Part shown: piece by piece, positions 62,708 to 64,000 of the stretch
Position numbering within the stretch: the first letter of the stretch is position 1
Layout: every line of letters starts with the position of its first letter
DNA from: Blastomonas fulva
GTDB lineage: Bacteria; Pseudomonadota; Alphaproteobacteria; Sphingomonadales; Sphingomonadaceae
Direction of reading: 5' to 3'
Assembly: GCF_003431825.1 (NCBI RefSeq)
Contig: NZ_CP020083.1
Span: 1,331,001 to 1,395,000, forward strand
Length of the DNA: 64,000 bases
Position numbers and translations under genes: made by a program
The notes under the pieces: model-generated
The model's input: only the letters and a program-made list of their open reading frames with translations
What the model was told of the DNA's origin: nothing
Database searches by the model: none

Positions 62708-63454
62708 ATGGGCGATGTTCTGGGCTGGCGCAGGCTGCTGGGGGTGGTTGCGCCGTCCACCAACACCGTTGTGCAGCCCGACATGGAGCGGATGCGGCCC
62801 GAAGGCGTGACCAATCACTTTTCGCGTATCTATGTCGAGGACCCGGTCGCGCTGTCGAACGAGGATTTCATCGCCGGAACTACCGCGATCGCGGAAAACA
62901 CGATGGACGCGGTGCGCTCGGTGATGACCTGCCGTCCCGACTATCTCGTGCTCGGCATGTCGGCGATCACATTTTACGGTGGCGTCCAGGGATCCGTCGA
63001 CTTCAAGCGCCGGGTCGAAGAGGTCGCAGGGGTGGGCGCGAGCACCGGCGCCGAATCGATTGCCGCTGCGCTGCATGCCTATGGCGGGATCCGGCGGGTG
63101 AGCTTCGTTTCGCCTTATTATCCCGTCGCCAATGCCGAGGTACAAAGGTTCCTCGAAGAATCAGGGTTCACGGTGGTGCGCGACGTGCCGCTGCAATGCC
63201 GGTGCTGGACCGACATCGCCAAGGTGACACCCGATCGGCTGCGCGAGGTGATCGAGCATCTCGATGGGCCCGATGTCGATGCCATCGTCCAGGTGGGGAC
63301 CAATCTGTCGATGGTCGATCTGGCGGCCGAGCAGGAGGCGCTGCGCGGCAAGCCGGTGATCGCGATCAACACCGCCACCTATTGGCATGCGCTGCGGGCG
63401 TGCGGCATCGAGGACAAGGTTGCCGGTATGGGACGCCTGCTGGCGGCGTTCTGA
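62708..63454 (+). CDS. Asp/Glu racemase-superfamily protein (maleate isomerase/arylmalonate decarboxylase type) lacking both catalytic cysteines
   Basis: A 248-residue protein. The start GVVAPSTNTVVQPDM is that of maleate isomerases and the middle SAITFYGG resembles the oxyanion-hole motif of arylmalonate decarboxylase. Family enzymes use one or two cysteines, at the positions that read LGMSAITFY and VQVGTNLSMVD here; neither has a cysteine. It may work by another mechanism or be only a binding protein. A strong AAGGGGAAAGG ribosome binding site precedes ATG 62708. It follows the monooxygenase. Confidence 0.8.
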   Translation: MGDVLGWRRLLGVVAPSTNTVVQPDMERMRPEGVTNHFSRIYVEDPVALSNEDFIAGTTAIAENTMDAVRSVMTCRPDYLVLGMSAITFYGGVQGSVDFKRRVEEVAGVGASTGAESIAAALHAYGGIRRVSFVSPYYPVANAEVQRFLEESGFTVVRDVPLQCRCWTDIAKVTPDRLREVIEHLDGPDVDAIVQVGTNLSMVDLAAEQEALRGKPVIAINTATYWHALRACGIEDKVAGMGRLLAAF

Positions 63455-63898
63455 CGAGCGGGCGCCATGCCACGGCCCGGGCAGGCGCACCGGCATTGGC
63501 CAAGCTAAATTGCATAAAACTGCAAAAAAGGGTTTGACCCGAATCGGAAGGGTGCATATATGCCCGTTCACCGGACGGGACACGCTGTTGTTTTCGCCGG
63601 TCGCCAACATAGACGGACGCCAAGTCCCCCGGTAGGAAAATCGGGGAACACTGGTTGTCCGCTACTTTTGTCGGCGGTGGCTTTGGCCGCGCTCTTTGAC
63701 ATTGTGATTTTAGATGAAGGGACATGTGGGCGACGGCGCCCGGTTCTGAGGAGTTCAAGGCCTCGGAAACCGGTTGCAATAAGTCGTTCCTATATGTCCT
63801 TCACGTATCCATACGTAAAGAAATGTGCAGGAACGGCTCCTTGAAGCTCATGTTCTGGTGGTTAGCCGGTTTATTCGGTGCTGCTGGGATGTGTGACA
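63455..63898 (+). promoter_or_regulatory. rRNA operon promoter and leader
   Basis: 444 bases without a protein gene. An AT-rich UP-like stretch (about 63505-63530) precedes TTGACC at 63534-63539 and TATATG at 63557-63562, 17 bases apart. A boxA-like antitermination element GCTCTTTGACATT is at 63691-63703, followed by GGGCGACGGCGCCC, a possible boxB-like hairpin, at about 63727-63740. This is the arrangement expected of an rRNA leader. Confidence 0.85.
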
Positions 63899-64000
63899 CA
63901 ACTTGAGAGTTTGATCCTGGCTCAGAACGAACGCTGGCGGCATGCCTAACACATGCAAGTCGAACGAGACCTTCGGGTCTAGTGGCGCACGGGTGCGTAA
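63899..64000 (+). rRNA. rrs: 16S ribosomal RNA, 5' part only
   Basis: Begins CAACTTGAGAGTTTGATCCT and continues with GAACGCTGGCGGC and ACACATGCAAGTCGAACGA, the universal 16S start. The gene runs off the right edge after about 100 bases. The ACGAGACCTTCGGGTCTAG helix 6 region fits an alphaproteobacterium. Confidence 0.97.

Noticed and set aside
32679..63500. Integrated prophage or integrative element at tRNA-Gln
   Set aside because: No integrase, no phage or conjugation gene, and no repeated tRNA end found by eye.

Overview
The window looks like chromosomal DNA of a high-GC alphaproteobacterium, most likely a sphingomonad. The evidence is the order mnmE-mnmG-rsmG-parA-parB with parS sites buried in the genes, an ftsE-ftsX pair, many large TonB-dependent receptors, sphingomonad-style trehalose and exopolysaccharide precursor genes, and a 16S rRNA start of alphaproteobacterial type. 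parAB with three parS-like sites also suggests a position near the replication origin.

Layout. 1-6.1 kb: end of a DUF6489 gene, then tRNA modification, rRNA methylation and chromosome partition genes, all on plus. 6.1-9.0 kb: a minus-strand operon ftsE-ftsX-ydcF-plsC. 9.2-11.6 kb: a zinc-ribbon membrane protein, tRNA-Leu(GAG), two decayed surface-polysaccharide gene ends, and a SemiSWEET. 11.8-16.9 kb: topoisomerase IB and a tightly coupled otsB-GH15-otsA trehalose operon. 16.9-21.9 kb: sugar-nucleotide genes galE, phosphomannomutase, wecB and ugd on minus. 22-32.5 kb: assorted housekeeping and accessory genes (GNAT-like protein, fatty acid desaturase, TrhO, PdeM, TonB receptor, Tet-type MFS, RlmE, Ppx/GppA).

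From tRNA-Gln (32.7 kb) to the rRNA operon (63.9 kb) lies a roughly 31 kb accessory catabolic region. It holds a cytochrome c, an aconitase-family LeuC/LeuD pair whose small-subunit gene is frameshifted, a KKCGH lyase of the methylisocitrate/dimethylmalate lyase type, a TonB receptor, three divergent exported DUF1838 proteins, several exported hydrolases and oxidases, a methyltransferase, a GPH-type MFS symporter, an IclR regulator, two aldehyde dehydrogenases, two flavin monooxygenases, a VAO-type FAD oxidase, a polysaccharide-deacetylase-like amidohydrolase, a MaoC hydratase, and a maleate isomerase/arylmalonate decarboxylase homologue without the usual cysteines.

A short motif around GGATAGT recurs in or next to most promoter regions of this 31 kb region, including the one in front of the IclR gene. 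I read it as the operator of one regulon. My working model is uptake by the TonB receptor, periplasmic processing by the Tat/Sec-exported enzymes, inner-membrane import by the MFS protein, then cytoplasmic oxidation and cleavage. The substrate cannot be told from sequence alone. The 16S rRNA gene is cut by the right edge, and the DUF6489 gene by the left edge.
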